The translations under genes were made by a program, and so were the position numbers. The notes under the pieces are model-generated. The model was given only the letters and a program-made list of their open reading frames with translations, did not search any database and was not told the DNA's origin. DNA of 64,000 nucleotides from Thomasclavelia saccharogumia DSM 17460 (GTDB taxonomy: Bacteria; Bacillota_I; Bacilli_A; Erysipelotrichales; Coprobacillaceae): positions 1-64,000 of the forward strand of contig NZ_JMLH01000003.1 of the NCBI RefSeq assembly GCF_000686665.1, written 5' to 3'. This document shows positions 35,377-43,689 of the stretch, one piece after another. Numbering within the stretch: position 1 is the stretch's first letter; the number at the start of each line of letters is the position of its first letter.

Positions 35377-36143
35377 TTGTAATTGATATCGGTAATACCA
35401 ATATTACCATGGGGCTAGTTGATAAAGATGAAATTATCGATAATTATCGTTTAACAACAAAATTAGAACGTACCTCTGATGAATATGGTTTTATGCTCTT
35501 GAGCTTTTTAAGTGCTTCAAATATTCTTATCGATGAAATTGAAGATATCATCATTGCTTCAGTAGTTCCTAAAATCATGTATTCTTTTACTAATTCAATC
35601 AAAAAATACTTTGATCGTGAACCGATTATTGTTGGCCCTGGAATCAAAACGGGGATCCGTATTAAAATCGATAATCCTAAAGAACTAGGTGCCGATCGTT
35701 TAGTCGATGCTGCTGGGGCTTACTATATCTATGGCGGTCCCTGCTTAGTTATTGATTTTGGCACTGCTACAACGTTTGATGTCGTAAATGAAAATGGTGA
35801 TTTTTTAGGTGGGGCTACAGCACCAGGAATCGGTATTAGTATCAATGCTCTTTCTAGTCAAGCTGCAAAACTGCCGGAAATCGAAATAAAGAAACCTAAA
35901 AATATTATCGCTAAAAATACTGTTACAAGTATGCAGGCTGGTATTGTTTATGGATATGTCGGTCTAACCGAAAATATTATTAATGAAATAAAAAAAGAAT
36001 ATGGGCAAAATTTAAAGGTTATTTCAACTGGTGGTTTGGGACGTATTATTTTTAATGAAACTAAGTTGATTGATGTATATGATCCTGATCTTACATTTAA
36101 AGGTTTAAAAATCATCTATGATAAATATAAAAGAAAAGCATAA
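35370..36143 (+). CDS. coaX: type III pantothenate kinase
   Basis: CoaX (257 aa) phosphorylates pantothenate, the first step from the vitamin to CoA. The ASKHA fold shows IVIDIGNTNITMGLVD (phosphate 1) at the N terminus, GADRLVDAAGAYYIYGGPCLVIDFGTATTFDVV near 105-137, with Asp as catalytic base, and STGGLGRIIF (adenosine motif) near 217. Type III enzymes are insensitive to CoA feedback. The start overlaps the coaBC stop, giving an operon S component-coaBC-coaX. A bidirectional terminator follows. Confidence 0.95.
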   Translation: MLIVIDIGNTNITMGLVDKDEIIDNYRLTTKLERTSDEYGFMLLSFLSASNILIDEIEDIIIASVVPKIMYSFTNSIKKYFDREPIIVGPGIKTGIRIKIDNPKELGADRLVDAAGAYYIYGGPCLVIDFGTATTFDVVNENGDFLGGATAPGIGISINALSSQAAKLPEIEIKKPKNIIAKNTVTSMQAGIVYGYVGLTENIINEIKKEYGQNLKVISTGGLGRIIFNETKLIDVYDPDLTFKGLKIIYDKYKRKA

Positions 36144-36172
36144 AAAAACGATTAATTAAAATCGTTTTTTTA
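36142..36172. terminator. bidirectional terminator after coaX
   Basis: Stem AAAAAACGATT / AATCGTTTTTT with T-runs on both strands. Confidence 0.8.
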
Positions 36173-36184
36173 TTTACCCTAAAT

Positions 36185-36880
36185 TTAATCAAAATTCTTT
36201 TCTACTTCATTTATTGTATATGTGACAATATTACTATTATCCTCTTGAAACATTAGAATAATATCTGCAAGCGGTATTCCCTGTACATTTAGTTCATTTT
36301 CAAGCCATTTTTCATTTTGTCCAATAGTTTTAAGATTTTCATAAAAAATTTTTCCTTCTTTAACTAATACTGTTGGCAATTTAACTTTATTGATCTTAAT
36401 ATTCAAATCATCTACTACAACAGGCCGATATTTTTCTTTTGGAAAAAAACTAAAACTACCATTAGTTTCTAACACTACCGTTTGCAGTTCATTTAAATTA
36501 AAATAACCAGCAATACGACATTGCATTAAAAATTCATCAATATCTAATTTAGCTTTTTCCAATTCCTCATTATAAATTTGATTATTCTCATATAAAACAA
36601 CTGCTTCACCATCAATAATTTTTCTTAATTTCAAAGAAGAAGCAGCTAACTTAGATAAAGTTATTATTACAATTGCATAAACGATCATTGCAATTAAAGG
36701 TTGTAAAATATTATCAAAACCACCCATTACTAACTCACTGGCAATACTACCTATCGTAATTCCATTAATATAATCATACATATTTAATTGACTAACCTGA
36801 CGATACCCCATCATCTTAGTAATAATAAACAAGACAACTAAAGATATGATCGGAACAATTATATATTCTAATATTTGCAT
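36185..36880 (-). CDS. DUF421 membrane protein (YetF-like)
   Basis: Membrane protein of 231 aa. Three hydrophobic helices at the N terminus (IVPIISLVVLFIITKMMG; then LVMGGFDN / LIAMIVYAIVIITLSKLAA) are followed by the conserved cytosolic DUF421 domain with RKIIDGEAVVLYENNQI near 88 and the DEFLMQCRIAGYFNLNELQTVVLETNGSFSF segment of YetF/YcaP proteins. In Bacillus, YetF-like proteins have been tied to spore membrane/germination proteins, but most remain uncharacterised. It stands alone. Confidence 0.85.
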   Translation of the reverse strand: MQILEYIIVPIISLVVLFIITKMMGYRQVSQLNMYDYINGITIGSIASELVMGGFDNILQPLIAMIVYAIVIITLSKLAASSLKLRKIIDGEAVVLYENNQIYNEELEKAKLDIDEFLMQCRIAGYFNLNELQTVVLETNGSFSFFPKEKYRPVVVDDLNIKINKVKLPTVLVKEGKIFYENLKTIGQNEKWLENELNVQGIPLADIILMFQEDNSNIVTYTINEVEKNFD

Positions 36881-36932
36881 AATCTCACCAGTAATATTAT
36901 GGACAAAATCAATATAAATAAACGAAAAAGAA

Positions 36933-37442
36933 TTATTCTTTTTCGTTTATATAAGCATCTTCAATTTCTCCAATATAAATATAATGATAATCATGATCAG
37001 GATAATTTTTTTCATCAAGACTGTCATCAATAAACCCGTTTGGTTCAATTTTACCTTGATATAGTTTTTTACAAATAAAAACCATTTTTCCTTGTTTAAA
37101 AGCTGGCTGTCCCTCAAGCAATTCTACATCAAAATCAACCTCTTTGATTTTATCGCCATCACGTCCCGATTTAGAACCTAATATACCTAATTCTTTTTTA
37201 TAACCTTCAAAAAAAGTTAAAGTAAAATAGTCAGAAGCATCGACAAACTCTCTTGTATAACGTTGAGGTCGAATATAAACAGTTACGACATTTTTATTCC
37301 AAATAACTCCAATCCCGCCCCAGGAAGCAGTCATCGTATTGATTTTATTTTCTTTTAAAGCACTAATTAAAAGCCAGTCTTTCCCAATCGTTTTAAATGG
37401 ATTTAAAACGATTTCATTAATATCAATTTTTTTAAAACTCAT
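36933..37442 (-). CDS. flavin reductase family protein
   Basis: FMN-binding split-barrel protein of about 169 aa. ISALKENKINTMTASWGGIGVIWNKNVVTVYIRPQRYTREFV holds the flavin-contacting residues typical of flavin reductase-like (HpaC/NADH:FMN) domains. It most likely binds FMN and acts in electron transfer. The ATG at 37442 follows AAAGGA by 8 bases and begins right after the malQ stop codon, so it is the last gene of the LUD-malQ-flavin reductase operon. A short T-rich hairpin region follows the gene. Confidence 0.83.
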   Translation of the reverse strand: MSFKKIDINEIVLNPFKTIGKDWLLISALKENKINTMTASWGGIGVIWNKNVVTVYIRPQRYTREFVDASDYFTLTFFEGYKKELGILGSKSGRDGDKIKEVDFDVELLEGQPAFKQGKMVFICKKLYQGKIEPNGFIDDSLDEKNYPDHDYHYIYIGEIEDAYINEKE

Positions 37443-37443
37443 T

Positions 37444-38862
37444 TTAATCATCCTTTCTTAGTTTACCAAATAAATCGATTCCTTTTTTAGCTGTCATAAG
37501 ATTTGGCACTCGATAAGTCCAGTTTATATCATTAACTTCACCAGGAACATTAAAGCGCTGGTCATTGTCAACACCAAGCAGGTCCCAAATCGGAATAATT
37601 ACATCACTAGCCTTTGAATGTAAGCAGTAATCTAAAATTGCTAGATTTAAAGGCAGTTTATCGCCTACAGTTTCTACAATTTTATCACAACTTTGCTGGT
37701 CTAGATTATCGATCCAGCCTTTGATTGTTTCATTATCGTGAGTCCCTGAATAAAAATAACTATTATTGTCAACTTTATCAAAGCCCTCATCAAGCATAAA
37801 TTGAAACACTTTCATCCCTTTTAAGTGATAATGATCTTTTAATTCAATTACTTCTGGTCTTAAATATCCTAAATCTTCAGCAACTAATTCAATATCTCCT
37901 AATTTTGCATAAAGACAATCAAACAATTCATAACCTGGAGCATATTTCCAGCAGCCATCAATAGCACTAGTAGAAGCTGCCGGAATATCCCAATAAGAGT
38001 CAAATGCTCTAAAATGGTCAATTCTGGTAATATCAAAAATCTTACATGCCCAGCCGATTCGGTCAACCCAAAACTTAAATTCATTATTTTGTAAATGTTC
38101 CCAATTATAAATTGGATTCCCCCAATATTGACCTGTAGCACTAAAATAATCTGGCGGTACTCCGGCCACATCTGTAGGATAGCCGTTAGAATCCAACATA
38201 AACGATTCGTTATCTAGCCAAACTTCTACAGAGCCATGATCCACATAAAATGGCATATCACCAATTATCTTGATACCATGTTCATTGGCATATTTTTTTA
38301 AAGTAAACCATTGTAAATAGAAAATGTATTGAACAAATTGATAATACCCAATTTCAGCTTGATATTTACTCAAATCAACTTGATGAAACTTAGGATACTG
38401 TTTAAATCCCTGGGGCCATGAAGCCCAATCGTATGAATCATTGATATTGGCAAAAGTACAATATAATGCATAATCATATACCCAAGGACATTTTTTTAAA
38501 AAAAGATCATATTCATCATTACTTCTAAAATTTTTATATGCTTTTAATAAATATTTATGCTTAAACGCTCTAATTTTATCATAATAAACTATCTTTGCAT
38601 CAGCATTAAATTCCGGGACCTTATCTAACAGTCCCATTTCTACTAACTGTTCTAAATCAATATATATTTCATCCCCAGCAAACGTACTTACTCCACGATA
38701 TGGAGAATTAGCTTGAGTTGAAGGATGAAATGGTAAAATTTGTAAATAATTTGCGCCATTATTTGCTAGAGCGTCAATAACTGCATAAGCATTTTTGCCT
38801 AAATCACCAATCCCATGATTTGATGGAAAACTAGATAAAGGGAATAAAACTCCACAATTCAT
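37444..38862 (-). CDS. malQ: 4-alpha-glucanotransferase
   Basis: GH77 disproportionating enzyme (472 aa) that transfers maltosyl units in glycogen or maltodextrin metabolism. The start GVLFPLSSFPSNHGIGDLG is the GH77 entry; the catalytic aspartate region ITRIDHFRAFDSYWDIP near 277 and the acid/base ELVAEDLGYL near 326 are present, as is FYSGTHDNETIKGW near 365. Length slightly below the typical about 500. It is 1 base after the LUD gene and abuts the flavin reductase gene. Confidence 0.94.
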   Translation of the reverse strand: MNCGVLFPLSSFPSNHGIGDLGKNAYAVIDALANNGANYLQILPFHPSTQANSPYRGVSTFAGDEIYIDLEQLVEMGLLDKVPEFNADAKIVYYDKIRAFKHKYLLKAYKNFRSNDEYDLFLKKCPWVYDYALYCTFANINDSYDWASWPQGFKQYPKFHQVDLSKYQAEIGYYQFVQYIFYLQWFTLKKYANEHGIKIIGDMPFYVDHGSVEVWLDNESFMLDSNGYPTDVAGVPPDYFSATGQYWGNPIYNWEHLQNNEFKFWVDRIGWACKIFDITRIDHFRAFDSYWDIPAASTSAIDGCWKYAPGYELFDCLYAKLGDIELVAEDLGYLRPEVIELKDHYHLKGMKVFQFMLDEGFDKVDNNSYFYSGTHDNETIKGWIDNLDQQSCDKIVETVGDKLPLNLAILDYCLHSKASDVIIPIWDLLGVDNDQRFNVPGEVNDINWTYRVPNLMTAKKGIDLFGKLRKDD

Positions 38863-38863
38863 C

Positions 38864-39505
38864 TTAATATCCTAAATCCTGGTTAACAACGACTATTTTA
38901 ATTCGATCGATGTTACCTTGATATCCTAATTTAACATAACTGCTGCAAATACGTTCTGGCGATAAACAATCCATACATACTCCCGTTTTAGTACATGGTG
39001 TCTTTTTATTTAAGCGTACAGCATTAGCTGGAGCGCTAATTGTTTTAATGTGATTAATGGCTTCAGTTTCATTTTCAAAAATTTTATTTTTTCCTGCAAT
39101 TACAATAACTTCCTTAGGTCCATAGATCATCGCGGCTACTCGATTACCATTTCCATCCACATTATATAAACAACCATCAGTTGTCAAAGCATTAGTGCTG
39201 GTAATAAAAATATCACTAGTAAAAGCTTTTCTAAATACTTCTTGCATCTGCTTTCTTGACAATCCTTCTTCATAGCGATCATATAAAATCACATCACTTT
39301 GTCTAATTAAATCAATGACTCCAGTTTCAAATAAAGTCATCGATCCCCCCAATGCAATTGTTTTTTGGTTACATAAATATCTTTTTAAATAATTATGTAA
39401 TTGTTCAAAATTATCTACAAATGTTATTTGCATATTATTTTGATTAAAAGCTTTGATCATTCTATCTTCTCTAATCTTAATAATTTCCTTCAAATTCTCA
39501 TCCAT
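38864..39505 (-). CDS. LUD domain (LutC-like) protein
   Basis: Protein of about 213 aa with the LUD/DUF162 fold of lactate-utilisation proteins. Family features are IALGGSMTLFETGVIDLIR near 50 and SDIFITSTNALTTDGCLYNVDGNGNRVAAM near 100-130, then PKEVIVIAGKNKI. Four cysteines in CTKTGVCMDC and ICSSY near 180-195 suggest metal binding. Stand-alone LUD proteins are common in clostridia and uncharacterised. The ATG at 39505 has AAAGGA upstream; the upstream TTG (39523) lies ahead of that site. It is first in the operon with malQ. Confidence 0.85.
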   Translation of the reverse strand: MDENLKEIIKIREDRMIKAFNQNNMQITFVDNFEQLHNYLKRYLCNQKTIALGGSMTLFETGVIDLIRQSDVILYDRYEEGLSRKQMQEVFRKAFTSDIFITSTNALTTDGCLYNVDGNGNRVAAMIYGPKEVIVIAGKNKIFENETEAINHIKTISAPANAVRLNKKTPCTKTGVCMDCLSPERICSSYVKLGYQGNIDRIKIVVVNQDLGY

Positions 39506-39554
39506 AATTGTAAGTCCTTTCAAAAATATCCACGAATATTATATTATTTGTTGA

Positions 39555-41567
39555 CTAAGAAATCAATAAAGCAAAATGATAAACTATAAATGCTACAACG
39601 TATGCTACACCGGTTTGATACAGTACTGTTAAAATTGCCTGAAGCCATGAACCTAGTTCTCTTTTTGTTGCAGCAAAGGCGGCAACACAGGGCATATATA
39701 AAACCGTAAAGGTTAAAAAGGCAAAGGCACTTGCTGGTGTAAGTAAGCCGTTTAAAGCATGATATAAAGCATCAGGAGTACTTGAATTAGTTAATACTGA
39801 TAATGTTGAAACAACAGATTCTTTAGCTGTGATTCCCGTAATCAATGCGGTTGATAAACGCCAGTTAGAAAAACCTAATGGAGCAAAAATAAATGATAGT
39901 TTATTTCCAATAAAAGCTAAAATACTTTTTGAACTGTCACTGACCATTTCAAATTTAAAATTAAAACTTTGTAAAAACCAAATCAATAAAGAAGCAATAA
40001 AAATAATTGTAAAAGCTTTTTTTAGAAAATCCTTTGCCTTTTCCCACATATGCATAATTACATTTTTGGCAGTAGGAATTCGATAACTTGGCAGTTCCAT
40101 TACAAAAGGAATTGGATCGCCTGGAAAAATCGTTGCTTTTAACAATAATGCGGAAAAAATAGCCACTAAAATGCCAATACAATAAATTGTAATCATTACA
40201 AATGGCGCTTTAGTACTAAAAAAAGCCGCAATGATCATGCCATAAATTGGCAATTTAGCACTACATGACATAAATGGTGTCACAACTATTGTCATTTTAC
40301 GATCACGAATAGATGATAAAGTTCTTGTTGCCATGATTGCTGGAACTGAACAACCAAATCCAATTAGCATTGGAACAAATGATTTTCCTGATAATCCAAT
40401 TTTTCTTAATAATTTATCCATAACAAAAGCAACTCGTGCCATATAACCACTATCTTCAAGCATAGATAAAAAGAAGAATAAAACAACGATCAATGGTAAA
40501 AATGATAAGACACTGCCGACTCCGGCAATTACGCCATCTTCTAATAAAGAAATCAACCAAGGAGCAACTTGATGATTTGTTAAGAATGTTATTAATGTAT
40601 CCCCAACAAAATTAACGCCTAGCTCCATCAAAGATTGTAATGGTGCTCCAATTACATTGAATGTCAAAAAGAAAATTAATAACATTATAATAATAAAAAT
40701 TGGTATTCCCAAATACTTATGTGTCAAGATTGCATCAATTTTTTCAGAACGTATTTGTCCTGTGGTTTCTTGTTGCTTAAAGACTGTTTTACTAGTAATA
40801 TCTTCAATGATTTGATAGCGCATTTCTACTAATGCAGCATCTTTATCAAGACCTTCTTTTTCTTCCATATCTTTAATAATGTGTTCAATAATATGCAGCT
40901 GTTGTGAATCTAATTTTAATTGTTTGATTATTTCTTGATCACCTTCTATTACTTTGGTAACTGCGAAGCGTTTAGGAAGATTAGCTTTTATCGCATTTTC
41001 TTCAATTAAATGATTGATTGAATGAATTGCTTTATGAATCTCACCACTACATAAATCTAAATGGGAACAGTTATTTTCTTTCAATATCGATTCAACTGCT
41101 TCAATCAATTCTTCGATTCCCTCATTTTTACTAGCCGAAATAGGAACTACCCTTAATCCTAAAGCAGTTTGCAAGCCATCAACATCAATACAGTTACCAC
41201 TACTAATAACTTCATCCATCATATTTAAAGCTAAAACCATCGGAATATTCAATTCCAGTAATTGCATTGTTAAATATAAATTTCTTTCAATACTAGTTGC
41301 ATCAATAATGTTGATAATCATCGATGGCTTTTCTTTGATTAAAAAATCAGTAGAAACAATTTCTTCCATCGTATATGGTGTTAGTGAATAAATACCTGGA
41401 AGATCGACTAATTTAATCGTGGGGTGTTTTTTTATTGAGCCGGATTTTTGCTCAACTGTAACTCCAGGAAAATTACCCACATGCTGATTAGAACCTGTTA
41501 AAGCATTAAAGAGTGTTGTTTTTCCACAATTTTGATTTCCAATCAAAGCAATTGTTTTAGTTATCAT
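39555..41567 (-). CDS. feoB: ferrous iron transport protein B
   Basis: Fe(II) importer of the cytoplasmic membrane (about 670 aa). An N-terminal G domain has the P-loop ALIGNQNCGKTTLFNALTG, G2/G3 in PGVTVEQKSG and LVDLPGIYSLTPY, and G4 LNMMDE. The GDI domain follows, then about eight helices with the two Gate motifs (SFVPMLIGFGCSVPAIMATRT and, later, YMPCVAAFAATKRELG). Complete. Start at ATG 41567 after GAGGTG; feoA upstream overlaps it. Iron-dependent regulation is expected. Confidence 0.96.
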   Translation of the reverse strand: MITKTIALIGNQNCGKTTLFNALTGSNQHVGNFPGVTVEQKSGSIKKHPTIKLVDLPGIYSLTPYTMEEIVSTDFLIKEKPSMIINIIDATSIERNLYLTMQLLELNIPMVLALNMMDEVISSGNCIDVDGLQTALGLRVVPISASKNEGIEELIEAVESILKENNCSHLDLCSGEIHKAIHSINHLIEENAIKANLPKRFAVTKVIEGDQEIIKQLKLDSQQLHIIEHIIKDMEEKEGLDKDAALVEMRYQIIEDITSKTVFKQQETTGQIRSEKIDAILTHKYLGIPIFIIIMLLIFFLTFNVIGAPLQSLMELGVNFVGDTLITFLTNHQVAPWLISLLEDGVIAGVGSVLSFLPLIVVLFFFLSMLEDSGYMARVAFVMDKLLRKIGLSGKSFVPMLIGFGCSVPAIMATRTLSSIRDRKMTIVVTPFMSCSAKLPIYGMIIAAFFSTKAPFVMITIYCIGILVAIFSALLLKATIFPGDPIPFVMELPSYRIPTAKNVIMHMWEKAKDFLKKAFTIIFIASLLIWFLQSFNFKFEMVSDSSKSILAFIGNKLSFIFAPLGFSNWRLSTALITGITAKESVVSTLSVLTNSSTPDALYHALNGLLTPASAFAFLTFTVLYMPCVAAFAATKRELGSWLQAILTVLYQTGVAYVVAFIVYHFALLIS

Positions 41568-41793
41568 TATCAATCACCTCAACTTCTATCATTGATGCAT
41601 CATCTTTTCTAATCGTTAAAACATAACTGCGCAAATATAATTCAATTGGATCTTTCATAGGCGCAACCTTACGAACTTTAACTACTGTTTTAGGAGTTAA
41701 ACCCATTTCTAGTAAACGTCGTCGTAATAGTCCTTCTCCATGAACAACAGTAATTTTACCACTCATTCCTGGTGTTAATTTATCTAATGTCAT
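41557..41793 (-). CDS. feoA: ferrous iron transport protein A
   Basis: Small SH3-like partner of FeoB (78 aa). The family pattern is TLDKLTPGMSGKITVV at the N terminus, then RRRLLEMGLTPKTVVKVRKVAPMKDPIELYLRSYVLTIRK, with the MGLTP loop characteristic of FeoA. The end overlaps the feoB start, so translation is coupled. GGAGGGATATC precedes the start. The 330-base upstream region holds a terminator-like hairpin and an ATTATG/CATAAT inverted repeat. Confidence 0.94.
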   Translation of the reverse strand: MTLDKLTPGMSGKITVVHGEGLLRRRLLEMGLTPKTVVKVRKVAPMKDPIELYLRSYVLTIRKDDASMIEVEVIDNDN

Positions 41794-42122
41794 GATATCC
41801 CTCCTCGTATTTAAATTACCTGATACATATATATTACAACTAAACTATTATTTAACATCAAACATAATAAATATTAAAAAAGTCACAAGATATTCACAAA
41901 TTGTGACTTTCTATTCATCTCTTACTTTAATATTTATAGTTTTAATAGATAAGATATATATTATGATAATTTTTGCATAATTAATTTATCGATTAAATTA
42001 TACACTATATTATAAAATTTTTATAGTCTCCAAATTTTTAATTCTTTTATTTAATAATAACTGCTATTATTTACATCATCAATTAATAATGTTAGAATGA
42101 GTCAAAAAGTTGGAGGCTCGAA
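41794..42122. promoter_or_regulatory. feoA / hydrolase divergent intergenic region
   Basis: About 330 AT-rich bases. At 41879-41910 a perfect AAAGTCACAA / TTGTGACTTT stem ends in T6 on the minus strand, 86 bases before feoA. At 41960-41981 is an inverted repeat ATTATG-N10-CATAAT with TGATAAT inside, a weak look-alike of a Fur or DtxR box. Plus-strand GGAGG lies before the hydrolase gene. No reading frame is convincing. Confidence 0.4.
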
Positions 42123-42650
42123 ATGAAAAAATTATTAGTTGTAATTGATTATCAAAATGATTTTGTAAATGGTAGTTTAGGATTTGAAAAAGCTGCTGCA
42201 CTAGAAGAATATTTGGTTGGTTTAATCAATAAATATCATCATAACAATGATGATGTTATTTTCACATATGATACACATCAAGAAAATTATTTAGAAACTC
42301 AAGAAGGTAAAAACTTACCAATAACTCATTGTATTGAAAATAGTAAAGGCTGGCAGCTGTATGGTAAAGTAAATGAACTTGCTGTAAATGATAAAAAAAT
42401 TTTAAAAGAGACTTTTGGATCATTAGAGTTAGGTAATTATTTAAAAGACAAAGACTATGAAGAAATTACTCTAGTTGGTATTGTTTCTAATATCTGTGTT
42501 ATTTCTAATGCCATAATTATTAAAGCAGCTCTACCAGAGACTACAATAATTATTGATCCAAAAGGAATTGCCAGTAATGATCCTGTCTTAGAGCAAAAAG
42601 CACTTGATATAATGAAAAACTTACATATAAAAATAAAGGATGGCATTTAA
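42123..42650 (+). CDS. isochorismatase family cysteine hydrolase, nicotinamidase-like
   Basis: Hydrolase of 175 aa with the isochorismatase fold. The catalytic triad is visible: Asp in LLVVIDYQNDFVNGSLGF, Lys in KILKETFGS near 95, and Cys in LVGIVSNICVISNAIIIKA near 125. THQENYLETQEGKNLPITHC near 56-76 is the zinc-type D/H region of PncA-like enzymes (TxDxH...). It is probably a nicotinamidase, which would feed the NadD step encoded 36 kb away. A strong GGAGG site precedes the ATG. Monocistronic with a weak terminator. Confidence 0.82.
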   Translation: MKKLLVVIDYQNDFVNGSLGFEKAAALEEYLVGLINKYHHNNDDVIFTYDTHQENYLETQEGKNLPITHCIENSKGWQLYGKVNELAVNDKKILKETFGSLELGNYLKDKDYEEITLVGIVSNICVISNAIIIKAALPETTIIIDPKGIASNDPVLEQKALDIMKNLHIKIKDGI

Positions 42651-42701
42651 GGGTTCTTACTTGATAATGGACAATTAAAAACGAATAACTAAATAAATTT
42701 T

Positions 42702-42727
42702 GGGTTTTTATAAGACCCTCTTTTTTA
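42702..42727 (+). terminator. terminator of the hydrolase gene
   Basis: Short GGGT...ACCC stem followed by C-T7. Confidence 0.5.
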
Positions 42728-42884
42728 TATCTTAGATGAATTTGGTTCACTTCATAATAGTTCAATTAGCATAATTAAGATATCAACGAAATTAAAAATT
42801 GTTTCATTTTGCCAATATAAACATAAATTAATATACTCACTAAATTCTATTTATTATTTTTTAAACATTTCTATAAACTGACAG

Positions 42885-43082
42885 TTACCACTTTCCTTTC
42901 CTTATTCTCCCGCCAATCAAAATTATAGTAAATACGATAACAAAAAATATTCCAGAGATCCAAACGGGAGAAAGTACCCATATCCACGACCAGTCAATTA
43001 GTCCTATTGATTTCAAAACAATAAATATAAGAGTTAAGGTAGAGGTGATCCCCATACCACCAGTTTGAACTTTTTTATCCAT
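42885..43082 (-). CDS. small membrane protein, Tmemb_185A (Fragile-X-F)-like
   Basis: Protein of about 65 aa with two hydrophobic helices. The pattern GITSTLTLIFIVLKSIGLIDWSWIWVLSPVWI matches the short transmembrane Fragile-X-F (Tmemb_185A) domain seen as stand-alone small proteins in bacteria and phages. A Lys/Arg tail (GGRIRKGKW) faces the cytosol. ATG 43082 is chosen because AAGGAG lies 8 bases upstream; earlier GTG and ATG codons are inside the spacer. Role unknown. Confidence 0.65.
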   Translation of the reverse strand: MDKKVQTGGMGITSTLTLIFIVLKSIGLIDWSWIWVLSPVWISGIFFVIVFTIILIGGRIRKGKW

Positions 43083-43121
43083 TATCATCACTCCTTGTAT
43101 AAACTAGAATTTTAAAAGCTG

Positions 43122-43661
43122 TTACATACTAACTATTTTTTTAATAGTATTTGCTGTTCGTATCGTCAATTTATTGCTAATGTTTGCATTTGCTGTTTTA
43201 GACCACCAGTTTGTTTTCTGATAATCTTTGCGATTAAAAGACCAAAATATCACTTCTTTGTAATTTTCTATCTTCTCTAATTCTTTCTTGGGTTCACCAA
43301 TCTCATTATATACATCAGAAAATTTTACTGGTGGCATAATAAAAATCAGATTATCATAAATTTCTTTGTTGTCATCATCCCACCATTCAGGTGCGTTATG
43401 TAGAATATCAATAATAACATCTTTTGAAATAACAAAAACTGGAATATTTAAAGTAAACTGCGTTTTAATCATTTTTTCAATTTGATTTGTAATATTCTTT
43501 AGATCATCTTCATCACTAGAAAAAACTACATTGCCACTGTTTAAATAAGTCTTTACTTCTTGAAACTCAAGGTTTTCAAAACCTTTCTTTAATTCTGCCA
43601 TAGAAATTTTATTTTTCCCGCTTATATTGATACCTCTTAATAAGGCAACATACTTTTTCAC
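43122..43661 (-). CDS. DUF1697 domain protein
   Basis: Protein of about 179 aa of the DUF1697 family, opening with the signature YVALLRGINISGKNKISMAELK. Later motifs are VKTYLNSGNVVFSSDE near 40 and a C-terminal NWWSKTANANISNKLTIRTANTIKKI that ends in the usual R-W/T-x-T-x-x-x-I pattern. The biochemical role is not known. The GTG at 43661 has AAAGGTGG 8 bases upstream, so it is preferred over the GTG at 43673, which lies within that site. Neighbour of the carbamoyltransferase-like gene. Confidence 0.85.
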   Translation of the reverse strand: MKKYVALLRGINISGKNKISMAELKKGFENLEFQEVKTYLNSGNVVFSSDEDDLKNITNQIEKMIKTQFTLNIPVFVISKDVIIDILHNAPEWWDDDNKEIYDNLIFIMPPVKFSDVYNEIGEPKKELEKIENYKEVIFWSFNRKDYQKTNWWSKTANANISNKLTIRTANTIKKIVSM

Positions 43662-43689
43662 ACTTTTAACCACCTTTAATAATTTGATT

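Noticed and set aside
41960-41981. Fur box upstream of feoA
   Set aside because: Only part of the 7-1-7 pattern is matched and it is about 170 bases from feoA; kept only as a note in the regulatory region.
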